Part shown: positions 1-8,468 of the stretch, piece after piece
How the letters are laid out: each line of letters opens with the position of its first letter
How positions within the stretch are numbered: the stretch's first letter is position 1
Origin: Kocuria dechangensis
GTDB taxonomy: Bacteria > Actinomycetota > Actinomycetes > Actinomycetales > Micrococcaceae
Assembly (NCBI RefSeq): GCF_014636775.1
Contig: NZ_BMEQ01000012.1
Location: 58,674-122,673 of the forward strand
Length of the DNA: 64,000 nt
Direction of reading: 5' to 3'
Notes under the pieces: model-generated
What the model was told of the DNA's origin: nothing
Databases searched by the model: none
Seen by the model: the letters and a program-made list of their open reading frames with translations, nothing else
Made by a program: the position numbers and the translations under genes

Positions 1-282
1 GAGGTCACTGGGGAACCAGATCAGACCCTGTTCATCTACACCACCGAACCCGGTTCGCATTCCGAGGCCAAACTGCGCACCCTCGCCGCTTGGATCCACG
101 ACGACACCCCCGCACCGGACCAACCGGCACCGCCCACCACTCCCACAGTTCTGGAAGCGCCCAGGCCCGGCCCCGACTCAGCCGCACATGAAACCTCCCT
201 GGCACCGGGATCGCGACAAGCTCACCACAAGACCCCGGCCACACCGCCAGCGGGAAAACAGGAGGGACTGCCGCACGGATAG
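1..282 (+). CDS. C-terminal fragment of an MmyB-like XRE-family regulator (5' end outside window)
   Basis: The frame is open from base 1 and reads FIYTTEPGSHSEAKLRTLAAW near its start. This resembles the C-terminal ligand-binding domain of MmyB-like helix-turn-helix regulators, where a segment like 'VYTAEPGSxSExALRLLASW' is typical. The last 40 or so residues are Pro-rich and low in complexity. The stop codon lies inside the left arm of the palindrome at 259-319, so the native C-terminus may have been replaced by mobile-element sequence. The DNA-binding half is outside the window. The family call rests on one short segment and is tentative. Confidence 0.5.
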   Translation, partial: EVTGEPDQTLFIYTTEPGSHSEAKLRTLAAWIHDDTPAPDQPAPPTTPTVLEAPRPGPDSAAHETSLAPGSRQAHHKTPATPPAGKQEGLPHG

Positions 283-319
283 GTGACAACGTCACCTATC
301 CGTGCGGCAGTCCCTCCTG
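259..319. repeat. Perfect 29-bp inverted repeat with 3-bp centre (head-to-head IS ends)
   Basis: Arms 259-287 and 291-319 are exact reverse complements separated by AAC. The core ACTGCCGCACGGATAGGTGAC (267-287) recurs with one mismatch at 51046-51066. It also resembles the opposite end of the adjacent IS3 element (1189-1209). The simplest reading is two copies of an IS terminal repeat facing each other. It could also act as a transcription terminator. Confidence 0.7.
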
Positions 320-832
320 ACCGCATCCAGCACGAGTTCGGTGCGGAGGTGGTCGGCCATCGCCCATCCCACGACCTTCCGCGAGCACGCGTCGATCACC
401 ACCGCGAGGTACAGGAACCCTTCCCAGCTCCGCAGATACGTGATGTCAGCGACCCACAGCTTGTTCGGCTTTTAGGCGGTGAACTGCCGCTCAACGAGGT
501 CCGGGGCGGTGGCTGTCGAGAGGGACCGCCTGCCGTACTTGCCGCGGTGGCGCCGATGGGCGCCCTCGACGCCGGCCACACGCATCAGCGTCAGCCACCT
601 TCTTGCGATTCCACCGGTGCCCGCGGTGGCGCAGCTCCGCCGTGAGCCGGCGAGCACCGTAGACGCGGGGGTGCTCGGCCCAGGCCGCCCGGGCTGTCTG
701 GGCATCATGCGCGTCAGACCAGTCACTCGTCGAGGCGCCACCGTCGCGTCCTCGGTGCTCGTAGTAGGCCGTCTTCGAGACGCCCAGCACTCGGCACAGC
801 CGACGGACCCCATAGGCGGTCTTCTGAAGCAT
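320..832 (-). pseudogene. IS3-family OrfB transposase, frameshifted, with internal stop and 3' deletion
   Basis: The N-terminal part (YGVRRLCRVLGVSKTAYYEH, then HPRVYGARRLTAELRHRG) is a normal IS3 OrfB start. Near 580 the frame shifts, and homology continues in another frame (KYGRRSLSTATAPDLVERQF). A TAA at about 474-476 interrupts it. Beyond the stop the catalytic core continues as KLWVADITYLRSWEGF and AVVIDACSRKVVGW, which carries the first and second Asp. Homology ends near 320 with the third (Glu) region missing. The frameshift, nonsense codon and truncation mean it is inactive. Confidence 0.8.
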
Positions 833-875
833 CGATGAACTCCATCAGTTTCGCCCGGGAGCTCATCGACTGTCC

Positions 876-1151
876 TCAGGCGTTGAAGACCGCGGCTTGT
901 TGAAGGATCTCCTTCTCCACCTCGAGCTCGGCGACCTTCCGCCGCAACCGGGCCAGCTCGAGCCGTTCATCGCTGCTCAAGGCAGCTGGGCCGGCAGCAC
1001 GATCCCGGCGGGCCTTCGTCACCCAGTTCCGCAGCGTCTCGTGGTTGATGCCCAGTTCCCGGGCTATCTCCCGGGCACTGCGATTGCCGTCCAGCACCAG
1101 CGCGACGGCCTGGTCGCGCAACTCCGGCGGGTACTTGCTCACTCGACCCAT
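876..1151 (-). CDS. IS3-family OrfA (helix-turn-helix protein)
   Basis: This 91-residue protein begins MGRVSKYPPELRDQAVALVL. A helix-turn-helix (SAREIARELGINHETLRNWV) is followed by a leucine-zipper-like C-terminal segment (ELARLRRKVAELEVEKEILQ), the standard OrfA layout. It normally binds the terminal repeats and is joined to OrfB by a -1 frameshift near its end. OrfB is broken here, so OrfA alone could at most act as a DNA-binding inhibitor. The start at 1151 is chosen over the ATG one codon upstream because the family begins M-G/K-R. Confidence 0.85.
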   Translation of the reverse strand: MGRVSKYPPELRDQAVALVLDGNRSAREIARELGINHETLRNWVTKARRDRAAGPAALSSDERLELARLRRKVAELEVEKEILQQAAVFNA

Positions 1152-1226
1152 CAAAGCCTCCTTCCCTGGCTTCTGCCAAGTTCGAAGGAGTCCGGCGGAT
1201 AGGGGTCACTTCACGGCATTCCGGTG

Positions 1227-1254
1227 CCTGCCCCACCTTCAGAGGTGGGGCAGG
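1227..1254 (-). terminator. Stem-loop downstream of the sugar ABC ATPase gene
   Basis: CCTGCCCCACCT (1227-1238) pairs perfectly with AGGTGGGGCAGG (1243-1254) around a TCAG loop. It lies about 85 bp past the stop of the ATPase gene on the minus strand. No clear T-run follows, as is common in GC-rich actinomycetes. Confidence 0.6.
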
Positions 1255-1338
1255 GCCAAGCTCGGTTTGCTTTCGGCAGCTGGCCAGCCGGAGCCTGTGG
1301 CAGGTGCTGGTTGGCGTGGTTGTGAATGGTCGCCCCGG

Positions 1339-2484
1339 TCAGTCAGGCAGGCGGATACCGGTGGTGGCATCGAACAGGTGCAGGTGCTGCCGGTTCGGTG
1401 CCACCCAGAGAGTGGACCCTGCCTTGGGCGGGGTGCGACCCTCGACCCGGACCACGATCTCGTGGGCCCCGAGGCCTTCCTGGGACTCCTCGATCCCCTC
1501 CGTGGCGTCCACCAGCACCACCGTGTTGGCCGCGGTAACTTCGGCGAGGTGGCCGTAGACGAAGGCGTCGGCCCCGAGCTCTTCGACCACGTCGGCGACG
1601 ATGGGCAGCCCCTGTCCCTCGGGGGCCGGGTGGAGGTCCTCGGGGCGGATCCCGATGGAGACTGTGTCGCCGAACAGGGCGCCCTGCTGCTCGCGAGTAA
1701 GTTCGATCTGCAGGGTTCCGAAGTTTGCGGCCCCGGCCCGCACGGGGACGCGGAAGAGGTTCATTGCCGGGGAGCCGATGAACCCGGCGACGAACTCCGT
1801 GGCCGGGCGGTCGTAGAGGGCCCGGGGGGTGTCGACCTGCATCAGGTGCCCGTCCTTGAGAACGGCCACCCGGTCGCCCATGGTCATCGCCTCCACCTGG
1901 TCGTGGGTCACATACACGGTGGTCACCCCCAGGCGACGGGTGAGAGAGGCGATCTGGGTGCGGGTCTGCACACGGAGCTTCGCGTCCAGGTTCGAGAGCG
2001 GCTCGTCCATCAGGAACACCTGCGGAGACCGCACGATCGCCCTCCCCATGGCCACGCGCTGACGCTGGCCCCCGGACAGGGCCTTGGGCTTGCGGTCCAG
2101 GTAGTCGGTCAGGTCCAGGATCTTCGCCGCCTCCTCCACCCGCCGCCGTCTCTCCTCGGCGTCGACCTTGGCGATCTTCAGGGCAAACCCCATGTTCTCG
2201 GCCACCGTCATGTGCGGGTAGAGAGCATAGTTCTGGAAGACCATGGCGATGTCCCGGTCCTTGGGCGGCATGTGGGTGACGTCGCGGTCGCCGATCAGGA
2301 TCCGTCCACTGGTGACTTCTTCCAGCCCGGCGAGCATCCGCAGGGTGGTGGACTTCCCGCACCCGGACGGGCCGACCAGGACGAGGAACTCCCCGTCGGC
2401 GATCTCCAGGTTCACGGCATCGACCGCGGGCTTGTCGGCTCCGGGGTAGACGCGGGTGGCGTTGTCAAAGGTAATCGTTGCCAT
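1339..2484 (-). CDS. ugpC: Sugar ABC transporter ATP-binding protein, MsiK/UgpC type
   Basis: This 381-residue ATPase drives carbohydrate uptake (CUT1 type). It has Walker A GPSGCGKS (38-45), the Q-loop in MVFQNYALYP (81-90), the signature LSGGQ (136-140), Walker B VFLMDE (156-161) and the switch His in YVTHDQ (191-196). A C-terminal regulatory OB/TOBE region follows, including VSIGIRPEDLHP. The length is normal for MsiK, UgpC and MalK. In actinomycetes one MsiK often serves several transporters. Here it probably energises the permeases at 6.6-8.5 kb, which lack their own ATPase. It lies 101 bp downstream of the ROK regulator on the same strand and may be co-transcribed with it. Confidence 0.95.
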   Translation of the reverse strand: MATITFDNATRVYPGADKPAVDAVNLEIADGEFLVLVGPSGCGKSTTLRMLAGLEEVTSGRILIGDRDVTHMPPKDRDIAMVFQNYALYPHMTVAENMGFALKIAKVDAEERRRRVEEAAKILDLTDYLDRKPKALSGGQRQRVAMGRAIVRSPQVFLMDEPLSNLDAKLRVQTRTQIASLTRRLGVTTVYVTHDQVEAMTMGDRVAVLKDGHLMQVDTPRALYDRPATEFVAGFIGSPAMNLFRVPVRAGAANFGTLQIELTREQQGALFGDTVSIGIRPEDLHPAPEGQGLPIVADVVEELGADAFVYGHLAEVTAANTVVLVDATEGIEESQEGLGAHEIVVRVEGRTPPKAGSTLWVAPNRQHLHLFDATTGIRLPD

Positions 2485-2585
2485 GATGAGCTTCCTTCAC
2501 CGGCAGGTACGTGCCGGACGATCCGTAGTGAATGGAATGACTATTCAGTTATGAGCATGGGTGGACGTCTGCCGAGGGATCTCCG

Positions 2586-3812
2586 CTAGGCGGAGGCCAG
2601 GGCCTCCAGATGGTCCGGGGCCAAGACATGATTGATGGCCATGATTCCTGCGCCGATGACGCCGGCGTCAGGGCCCGTTCGGGACTGGACGATCGACAGA
2701 TGTTGAGTGGTCAGCGGCGTGGAACGGGAGTAGACGACCTCGCGGATGCCAGCGAGGAGGTGTTCTCCGGCCTGGGCCAAGGAGCCCCCGATGATGATCA
2801 GCGCCGGGTTCATGATGGTGACGTAGAGCGTGAGGACCTCACCGATGTCGCGACCGGCCTGACGCACGGCCTGCAGGGCGGCCAGATCCCCGCCGCGGGC
2901 CAGGTGGACGATATCGGCGCTGGTGGTCACCTCGGCCTCGTGCTCACGTAGGACGGCGGCAACGGCAGGGGCGGCGGCCACCGCCTCTAGGCATCCCGTG
3001 TTGCCGCAGCGGCAGAGCACTCCTGCCCCGCGGGAGACAGGGATGTGGCCGATGTCGCCGGCGGCTCCGTCGGCCCCGCGTTGGAGCTGCCCACCGCTGA
3101 TGATGCCTGCGCCGATCCCGGTGGCCACCTTGAGGAAGATGAGATTCTGCTCGTCGGGCCAGGAGGCGGCTCGTTCCCCCAATGCCATGATGTTGACGTC
3201 GTTGTCGACCAGCACGGGCACGTCGTAGGTGCGACGCACGTATGCGGGCACGTCGAACCCGTCCCAGCCAGGCATGATCGGTGGATTCGTCGGTCGCCCG
3301 GTGGAGAACTCCACGGGGCCAGGCAGTCCGATGCCGACGGCGATGAGCTCACTCGCGTCCCGCTCGAGGCGCCGCAGCAGGGCGGCAACCACCTCCATCA
3401 GCCGGTCCAGCACCGCCTCGGGGCCGTTGGCGATCTCCAGGCTCTCGTACTCCTTGGCCAGAATCCGCCCGGACAGATCAGTGATCCCGATGGTGGCATG
3501 GGTGGCCCCAAAGTCCGCTGCGGCCACCACTCGGGCCGCGGGATTGAAGGCCACTCGCGCCGAGGGCCGGCCTCCGGTGGAGGCGGCCTCGGCCACCGGG
3601 AGGACCATTCCGATCTTGAGCAGCTCATCGATCCGGGAGGAAATCGTGGCGCGCGCAAACCCTGTGCTCGCCGCCAGCTCGGCGCGGGTCCTCGGTTGCC
3701 CGTCCCGTAGGAGCTGGAACAGCTCGCTGGTGCCGAAGGCGGACAGCACTTTGCCTACGTCCGTGGCCTGCGCCCGTACTGGGCGTGACGCCTGAGTCTC
3801 GTTCAGTGTCAC
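2586..3812 (-). CDS. ROK-family transcriptional regulator
   Basis: This sugar-responsive repressor of the NagC/XylR (ROK) family is about 408 residues long. The N-terminal winged helix includes ELAASTGFARATISSRIDEL. The sugar-kinase-like fold follows, with the phosphate-binding segment ADFGATHATIGI, the sugar-contact VDNDVNIMALGE and the zinc motif CRCGNTGCLEA. The GTG at 3812 is chosen because AAGGG lies about 8 nt upstream. The open frame extends to 3950, but those residues do not look like the family. It is transcribed divergently from the catabolic operon starting at 3991 and is its likely local regulator. The operator-like repeat at 3941-3962 is a candidate site. Confidence 0.9.
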   Translation of the reverse strand: MTLNETQASRPVRAQATDVGKVLSAFGTSELFQLLRDGQPRTRAELAASTGFARATISSRIDELLKIGMVLPVAEAASTGGRPSARVAFNPAARVVAAADFGATHATIGITDLSGRILAKEYESLEIANGPEAVLDRLMEVVAALLRRLERDASELIAVGIGLPGPVEFSTGRPTNPPIMPGWDGFDVPAYVRRTYDVPVLVDNDVNIMALGERAASWPDEQNLIFLKVATGIGAGIISGGQLQRGADGAAGDIGHIPVSRGAGVLCRCGNTGCLEAVAAAPAVAAVLREHEAEVTTSADIVHLARGGDLAALQAVRQAGRDIGEVLTLYVTIMNPALIIIGGSLAQAGEHLLAGIREVVYSRSTPLTTQHLSIVQSRTGPDAGVIGAGIMAINHVLAPDHLEALASA

Positions 3813-3940
3813 CGTACTCACCCTTCGTTCCCTCCGGCCGCCCGTCATGCAACGAGAGGTTCCGCCTCCAGGCCCGACCATCTTTCCGGTCAGGGCTGAT
3901 GACATGAGCGTAGACCTCGTTACGACATGGATCAACCCTC

Positions 3941-3962
3941 TTTTGTGCACTCATTGACAAAA
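3941..3962. promoter_or_regulatory. Candidate operator TTTTGT-N10-ACAAAA between ROK gene and catabolic operon
   Basis: An inverted repeat (TTTTGT at 3941-3946, ACAAAA at 3957-3962) overlaps the putative -35 hexamer of the rightward operon. A- and T-rich half-sites are typical of ROK operators. This is inferred from symmetry and position only. Confidence 0.45.
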
Positions 3963-3984
3963 GGTGCCTGCTTCGTGTCACACT
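3954..3984 (+). promoter_or_regulatory. Candidate promoter of the sugar operon, possibly giving a leaderless mRNA
   Basis: TTGACA (3954-3959) is followed after a 19-bp spacer by CACACT (3979-3984), or by the slightly later CACTAA. A start 6-7 bp downstream would fall at or next to the ATG at 3991. No ribosome-binding site precedes that ATG, which fits a leaderless transcript. Confidence 0.4.
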
Positions 3985-3990
3985 AACGGC

Positions 3991-5172
3991 ATGGTGATTC
4001 AAAACACACTGCTTCGACGACCGCGGCTGCGGGTTGGCATCGTAGGCGGAGGCTTCATGGCCGAGGTCCACTGCCGTGCCGCCCGAGCGGCCGGTGCGGA
4101 AGTCGTGGGAGTGGCCTCCTCGACCCGGGCCAGTGCCGAACGGGCGGCGCAACGGTTCGATATCCCGTCTGCGTACGCCAGTGTCGAAGAGCTGCTGGTG
4201 GACGGCTCGGTGGATCTCGTACACGTGTGCACGCCCAATGCCTCCCATGCCGCCATCACCATGGCGGCGCTGGAGGCGGACAAGCATGTGGTGTGCGAGA
4301 AACCGCTGGCCACCGATCCCGAGACCGCTGCCTCCCTGCTCCGGCTGGCGGCGGAGCGGAAGCGGATTGCCACCGTGCCCTTCGTCTACCGGTTCCATCC
4401 CATGGTGAGGGAAGCCCGTGCGCGGGTCGGCGCCGGCGATCTGGGTCCGCTGATCACTGTCCAGGGCTCCTACCTGCAGGACTGGTTGCTGAACACCTCC
4501 GACGACAACTGGAGGGTCGACGCTGAAGTGGGGGGTGCCTCCCGTGCTTTTGCCGACATCGGGTCGCACCTGTGCGATCTGGTCGAGTTCGTCGCGGGAG
4601 AGCGCATTAGCGGACTGTGCGCCCAGACGCGGACCATTTTTGCCGACCGCAAGAACACCAAGTGCATCACGACCGAAGACGTGGCCGCGTTGCTCTTTCG
4701 CACCGCGAACGGGTTGTTGGGCACGTTCATGATCAGCCAGGTAGCCCCGGGGCGGAAGAACCGGCTGTCCTTCGAGATCAATGGGCGGGCCCAGAGCCTG
4801 TTCTTCGATCAGGAGGCCCCGGAGACCTTGTGGGTGGGCGGGAAGGCCGCCTCGCAGATCATCACCCGTTCCCCCGAGGGCCTGCACGCCGATGCGGCCC
4901 GGCTCGCCCTGGTTCCGGCCGGTCACCCCCAGGGATATCAGGACGCCTTCAACGGCTTCGTGGCCGACACCTACGCCGCCGTGGCGGGGGACGTTCCTGA
5001 CGGGCTGCCGGATTTCGCCGACGGTCTGCGCGCGGCCGCGCTGACCGCCGCCGTCCTGACTTCCGCCCGCGACGGGGCGTGGGTCTCGGTTCCCGACCTC
5101 TTCCTCCCCCCGGACACTCCGGGGCGGAGCCATCCGCTGACCGCCCAGCAGCCGCTGACCACGTCCGACTAA
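3991..5172 (+). CDS. Gfo/Idh/MocA-family NAD(P)-dependent oxidoreductase
   Basis: This 393-residue dehydrogenase probably acts on a cyclic polyol, sugar or sugar acid, as inositol 2-dehydrogenases and glucose-fructose oxidoreductases do. The N-terminal Rossmann fold starts LRVGIVGGGFMAEVHCRAAR. The family EKP motif is at residues 103-105 (VVCEKPLATD), and the C-terminal substrate domain includes GGASRAFADIGSHLCDLVEF, with the conserved D-x-G-x-H. The ATG at 3991 is preferred over the GTG at 3964 because the promoter overlaps the latter. It is the first gene of a rightward operon, with 15 bp separating it from the binding-protein gene. The substrate is not predictable. Confidence 0.9.
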   Translation: MVIQNTLLRRPRLRVGIVGGGFMAEVHCRAARAAGAEVVGVASSTRASAERAAQRFDIPSAYASVEELLVDGSVDLVHVCTPNASHAAITMAALEADKHVVCEKPLATDPETAASLLRLAAERKRIATVPFVYRFHPMVREARARVGAGDLGPLITVQGSYLQDWLLNTSDDNWRVDAEVGGASRAFADIGSHLCDLVEFVAGERISGLCAQTRTIFADRKNTKCITTEDVAALLFRTANGLLGTFMISQVAPGRKNRLSFEINGRAQSLFFDQEAPETLWVGGKAASQIITRSPEGLHADAARLALVPAGHPQGYQDAFNGFVADTYAAVAGDVPDGLPDFADGLRAAALTAAVLTSARDGAWVSVPDLFLPPDTPGRSHPLTAQQPLTTSD

Positions 5173-5187
5173 GGAGACATCCTCACT

Positions 5188-6621
5188 ATGAAGAATTCAT
5201 CCCGCGCCCGCGTTCTGAAGGTGACCGGCCCGCTCTTTGCCTTGTCTCTCGTCGCCACCGCCTGCGGTGGTCCCGAGGCCGGGGGTGACCCCGGGGCCAA
5301 ACCGGAAACCCTCCGCGTGCTGTACACGACCGCCGAGGCCAACGCGGCCGCCCTGCAGGCGCAGGTCCCGGCGTTCGAGGAGAAGTTCGGCGTTCAGCTC
5401 GAGATCGACACCCAGCCCTACGACGCGCTGCAGCAGCGGGTGTTCTCGGAGTTCGCCTCCTCCAGTGAGCACTACGACATCATCGCGGTGGACACTCCGT
5501 GGGCGCCGGCGCTGGTGGGCAACCTGGAGCCCCTGAGCGAGTACCTGACCTCCGAGGAGCTCAACGAACAACCTCAGGGAGCGATCTCCGACTTCATTCC
5601 CAAGGTCTTCTTCGACACCGCGGTCTACGACGCCGGCGACACCCTGAAGCAGTTCCCCAACCCGAACGAGCCGGCTGATATCGAAGCCATCACCGCCGAG
5701 AACTTCGACGTCTACGGTCTGCCGATCCAGTCCAACGTGTCGGTGATGGCCTATCGCAAGGACCTGTTCGAGGACCCGGAGCAGAAGGAGGCGTTCCGGG
5801 CCGAGCACGGACGGGAGCTGACGGTTCCCGAGACCTGGGACGAGTACGTGGAGGTCGCCAAGTTCTTCACCCAGCCGGACAAGAACCTGTACGGCACCAC
5901 GGTCATGGCCGGTGTGGGCGAATGGGCCACTACGGACTTCAAGACGATGCTGGCCAGCTACGGCGGTGACGGCCACCTGGTCAACGACAAGCTGGAGATG
6001 GCCTTCGACTCCCCCGAAGGCGTCGAGGCTCTGGAGACATACCGGGAGCTCATCGACAGCGGGGCCGTCCCCCCGGGCAGCACCTCCGCCTCGTGGGAGG
6101 AAACCGCCACCTCCTTCGACAATGGCCTGACCGCGATGACCACCAACTTCCACGCCCTGGAACTGAGCGACACCGTCGAGGGCGGGGAGATCGCCTACGC
6201 ACCCGTGCCCCAGGCCGAGGCCGCCGGACCGCACTTCGGCACCTGGATGCTGGGCATCAACGCCAATTCCAACAACAAGGAGTGGGCCTACCAGGCCATC
6301 TCCTGGCTGACCTCCTCGGAGACCCAGCAGGCCATGACCGAGGACCAGCTGCACCCCAGCCGCACCTCGGTCTACGACGCCATTTCCTCCGAGGGCGCAG
6401 ATCCGGCCGAGGCCGCGTTCTACGAGACGCTGGGCGAGTCCCTGGAGGTCGGCGTCGGTCGTCCGCGTGTGACCAACTACACCGAGATCAGCCACGAGAT
6501 CGCCGTGGCGGTCAACAAGGCAGCCTCTGGCGACGCTGCTCCCGAGGCTGCCCTGTCCGAGGCGGCCGACCGGGTCACCTCGTTGCTGGAGCAGGCAGGG
6601 TATGACGTTCCGGGCAACTGA
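5188..6621 (+). CDS. ABC transporter solute-binding lipoprotein (CUT1 sugar family)
   Basis: This 477-residue protein has a lipoprotein signal ending LSLVATAC, giving Cys26 as the probable lipidated residue. It would be anchored outside the membrane and deliver substrate to the two permeases that follow. The mature part is a family-1 extracellular binding fold, including ITAENFDVYGLPIQSNVSVM, TVPETWDEYVEVAKFFTQ and HFGTWMLGINANSNNKEWAY. AAGGAGA lies about 10 nt upstream of the ATG. Its place between the oxidoreductase and permease genes makes it the specificity component of this importer. The ligand is unknown. Confidence 0.93.
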   Translation: MKNSSRARVLKVTGPLFALSLVATACGGPEAGGDPGAKPETLRVLYTTAEANAAALQAQVPAFEEKFGVQLEIDTQPYDALQQRVFSEFASSSEHYDIIAVDTPWAPALVGNLEPLSEYLTSEELNEQPQGAISDFIPKVFFDTAVYDAGDTLKQFPNPNEPADIEAITAENFDVYGLPIQSNVSVMAYRKDLFEDPEQKEAFRAEHGRELTVPETWDEYVEVAKFFTQPDKNLYGTTVMAGVGEWATTDFKTMLASYGGDGHLVNDKLEMAFDSPEGVEALETYRELIDSGAVPPGSTSASWEETATSFDNGLTAMTTNFHALELSDTVEGGEIAYAPVPQAEAAGPHFGTWMLGINANSNNKEWAYQAISWLTSSETQQAMTEDQLHPSRTSVYDAISSEGADPAEAAFYETLGESLEVGVGRPRVTNYTEISHEIAVAVNKAASGDAAPEAALSEAADRVTSLLEQAGYDVPGN

Positions 6622-6643
6622 ATCCGGGAATTAAGGAATAGTC

Positions 6644-7606
6644 ATGTCAACCATTCAACGTCCTTCGCAACAGGTGCCTGAGGGCACCTCCCGGGTGCCT
6701 TCGCCGGGACGGCCCGCCCGGCCGTCGCGGTCGCGGACCGGACACGTTCCCTGGCTCTACCTGGCCCCGGCCCTCGTCGTCTTGCTGATCATGACGATCG
6801 GCCCGGCGATCTACATCTTCTACACCAGCTTCCGCAACGCCAGTGTTCTGGGCGGGTCGGGCCGGTTCGTGGGCCTGCAAAATTACGAGACCGCGCTTAC
6901 CGACCCGGCCACCCAGCAAGCGTTCCTGTGGACGCTGCTGTTCGTGGCCGGTGCCGTGGCACTGGAGATGGTCTTGGGGCTGGCCCTGGCCCTTCCCCTG
7001 GCCCAACAGACCCGGGCGAACAAAGTGGCCTCGGCACTGATGCTCCTGCCCTTCGCCGTGACCCCGGCCGTGGGCGCGATGATCTTCCGGCAGCTGGTCA
7101 ACCCCAACTACGGCTGGGTCACCCACTACCTTCAGGTGTTGGGCTTCCCCGCCAACCTTGATCTCCTGGGCAACCCGGTGGGGGCCTGGGCCGTGCTCTT
7201 CGCCCTGGACCTGTGGCAGTGGACTCCTTTCGTGGCCCTGATCCTGATGGCCGGCGTTCAGTCCCTGCCGGCAGAGCCCAAGGAAGCGGCGATGGTGGAT
7301 GGGGCGAACAAGTGGCAGATCCTGCGGTACATCACCCTCCCGGGCCTGGTCCCGTTCCTGGCCATTGCGCTGGTGTTGCGGACCATCCAGGCCTTCAAGA
7401 CCTTCGACTCGTTCAAGATCGTCACCAACGGCGGTCCGGGCAACTCGACGGAAATGATCAACCTCGCCATCCACCGCATCGGACTGCAGAGTTTCAACAT
7501 CGGTCTGGCCTGCGCCCTGGGCGTCCTGCTGCTGATCGTTCTGCTGCTCCTGGTGCCCGCCATCGAACGCGTCATCGGTCGCCGCGCCGATCCCGAGGAG
7601 ATGTAA
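6644..7606 (+). CDS. Sugar ABC transporter permease (MalF/UgpA type)
   Basis: This 320-residue inner-membrane protein has a basic Pro-rich N-terminal tail, then about six hydrophobic helices starting at WLYLAPALVVLLIMTIGPAI. The cytoplasmic EAA loop, which docks the ATPase, reads EAAMVDGANKWQILRYITLP. It forms a heterodimer with the next gene product, which starts 5 bp after this stop. Its length and topology match CUT1 permeases. Confidence 0.94.
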   Translation: MSTIQRPSQQVPEGTSRVPSPGRPARPSRSRTGHVPWLYLAPALVVLLIMTIGPAIYIFYTSFRNASVLGGSGRFVGLQNYETALTDPATQQAFLWTLLFVAGAVALEMVLGLALALPLAQQTRANKVASALMLLPFAVTPAVGAMIFRQLVNPNYGWVTHYLQVLGFPANLDLLGNPVGAWAVLFALDLWQWTPFVALILMAGVQSLPAEPKEAAMVDGANKWQILRYITLPGLVPFLAIALVLRTIQAFKTFDSFKIVTNGGPGNSTEMINLAIHRIGLQSFNIGLACALGVLLLIVLLLLVPAIERVIGRRADPEEM

Positions 7607-7610
7607 CCCC

Positions 7611-8468
7611 ATGTCCACCACTTCTTCCATCGCGCAGCGCCCCGGCGCCGGCACGGTCATCGGCCGGGGTTTCATGTGGGCCTGGCTCCTGCTGAGCCTG
7701 ATTCCCCTGCTGTTCATGTTCGTCACCGCGATCAAGCCCGCCGGCATCGTCAACACGACCCCGCCGCAGTGGTTCTTCACACCCACCCTGGAGAACTTCG
7801 CCACGGTCCTGGCCGGGGGCAGCGGAAGTTCCCAGAGCTTCGGGCAGCTGCTGGCCAACAGCGCCATCGTCAGCCTGGGCTCCACAGCCCTGACCGTCGT
7901 CCTGGCCGTGCCGGCGGCCTACGCCTTGTCCATGCGCTCCTTCGCACCGCGCAAGAAGATCTCGGCCTGGATCCTGTCCACCTACATGTTCCCGCCCATC
8001 GTGGCCGTCATTCCTATCTTCGTCTTCGCCGGCAAGCTGGAGCTGATGGACACCTACCCGGTGCTCATCGTCCCCTACGCCGCGTTCAACCTGCCCATCG
8101 CGATCTGGATCCTGCGCAGCACGATCGTGCAGATCCCCTTCGAGATCCAGGAAGCAGCCATGGTGGACGGGGCCAACCACTGGGTGACCCTGCGCCAAGT
8201 GATCTGGCCGCTGCTGGTCCCCGCCGTGGCAACTGTTGCGGTGCTGACCATCGTGCTGACCTGGAACGAGTTCCTCTTCGCCCTGTCTTTGACCCGCAGC
8301 GAGGCCAAGACCGCACCGGTCGGACTCCAGGAGTTCACGGGCATGTACGGCACCGATTGGGGCAGCATTACCGCCGCAGCCACGCTGATCGTCACTCCCA
8401 TCCTGATCCTCACCATCGTCCTTCGCCGGAAGATGGTCTCCGGCCTGACCTTTGGAGCCGTCAAATGA
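7611..8468 (+). CDS. Sugar ABC transporter permease (MalG/UgpE type)
   Basis: This 285-residue partner permease begins its first helix at FMWAWLLLSLIPLLFMFVTA. Its EAA loop reads EAAMVDGANHWVTLRQVIWP, and the C-terminus (LTIVLRRKMVSGLTFGAVK) is typical of the MalG side. The stop overlaps the ATG of the following dehydrogenase gene by 4 bp (ATGA), indicating translational coupling of transport and catabolism. No ATPase gene lies in this operon; the MsiK-like protein at 1339-2484 is the obvious partner. Confidence 0.94.
   Translation: MSTTSSIAQRPGAGTVIGRGFMWAWLLLSLIPLLFMFVTAIKPAGIVNTTPPQWFFTPTLENFATVLAGGSGSSQSFGQLLANSAIVSLGSTALTVVLAVPAAYALSMRSFAPRKKISAWILSTYMFPPIVAVIPIFVFAGKLELMDTYPVLIVPYAAFNLPIAIWILRSTIVQIPFEIQEAAMVDGANHWVTLRQVIWPLLVPAVATVAVLTIVLTWNEFLFALSLTRSEAKTAPVGLQEFTGMYGTDWGSITAAATLIVTPILILTIVLRRKMVSGLTFGAVK

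Larger units (their letters stand above)
291..1209 (-). mobile_element. Degenerate IS3-family insertion sequence
   Basis: The element has an intact orfA, a broken orfB and imperfect terminal repeats. One end reads GTCACCTATCCGTGCGGCAG from 291. The other, at 1189-1209, reads AGTCCGGCGGATAGGGGTCA on the plus strand, which is similar in inverse orientation. It is only about 0.9 kb long because the C-terminal third of orfB is missing, so it cannot encode a functional transposase. No target duplication could be identified. Confidence 0.7.

Noticed and set aside
3625..5133. 502-codon minus-strand frame across the divergent ROK/oxidoreductase region
   Set aside because: It overlaps two genes with clear family motifs and the operator region; the sequence is Gly/Arg-rich shadow.
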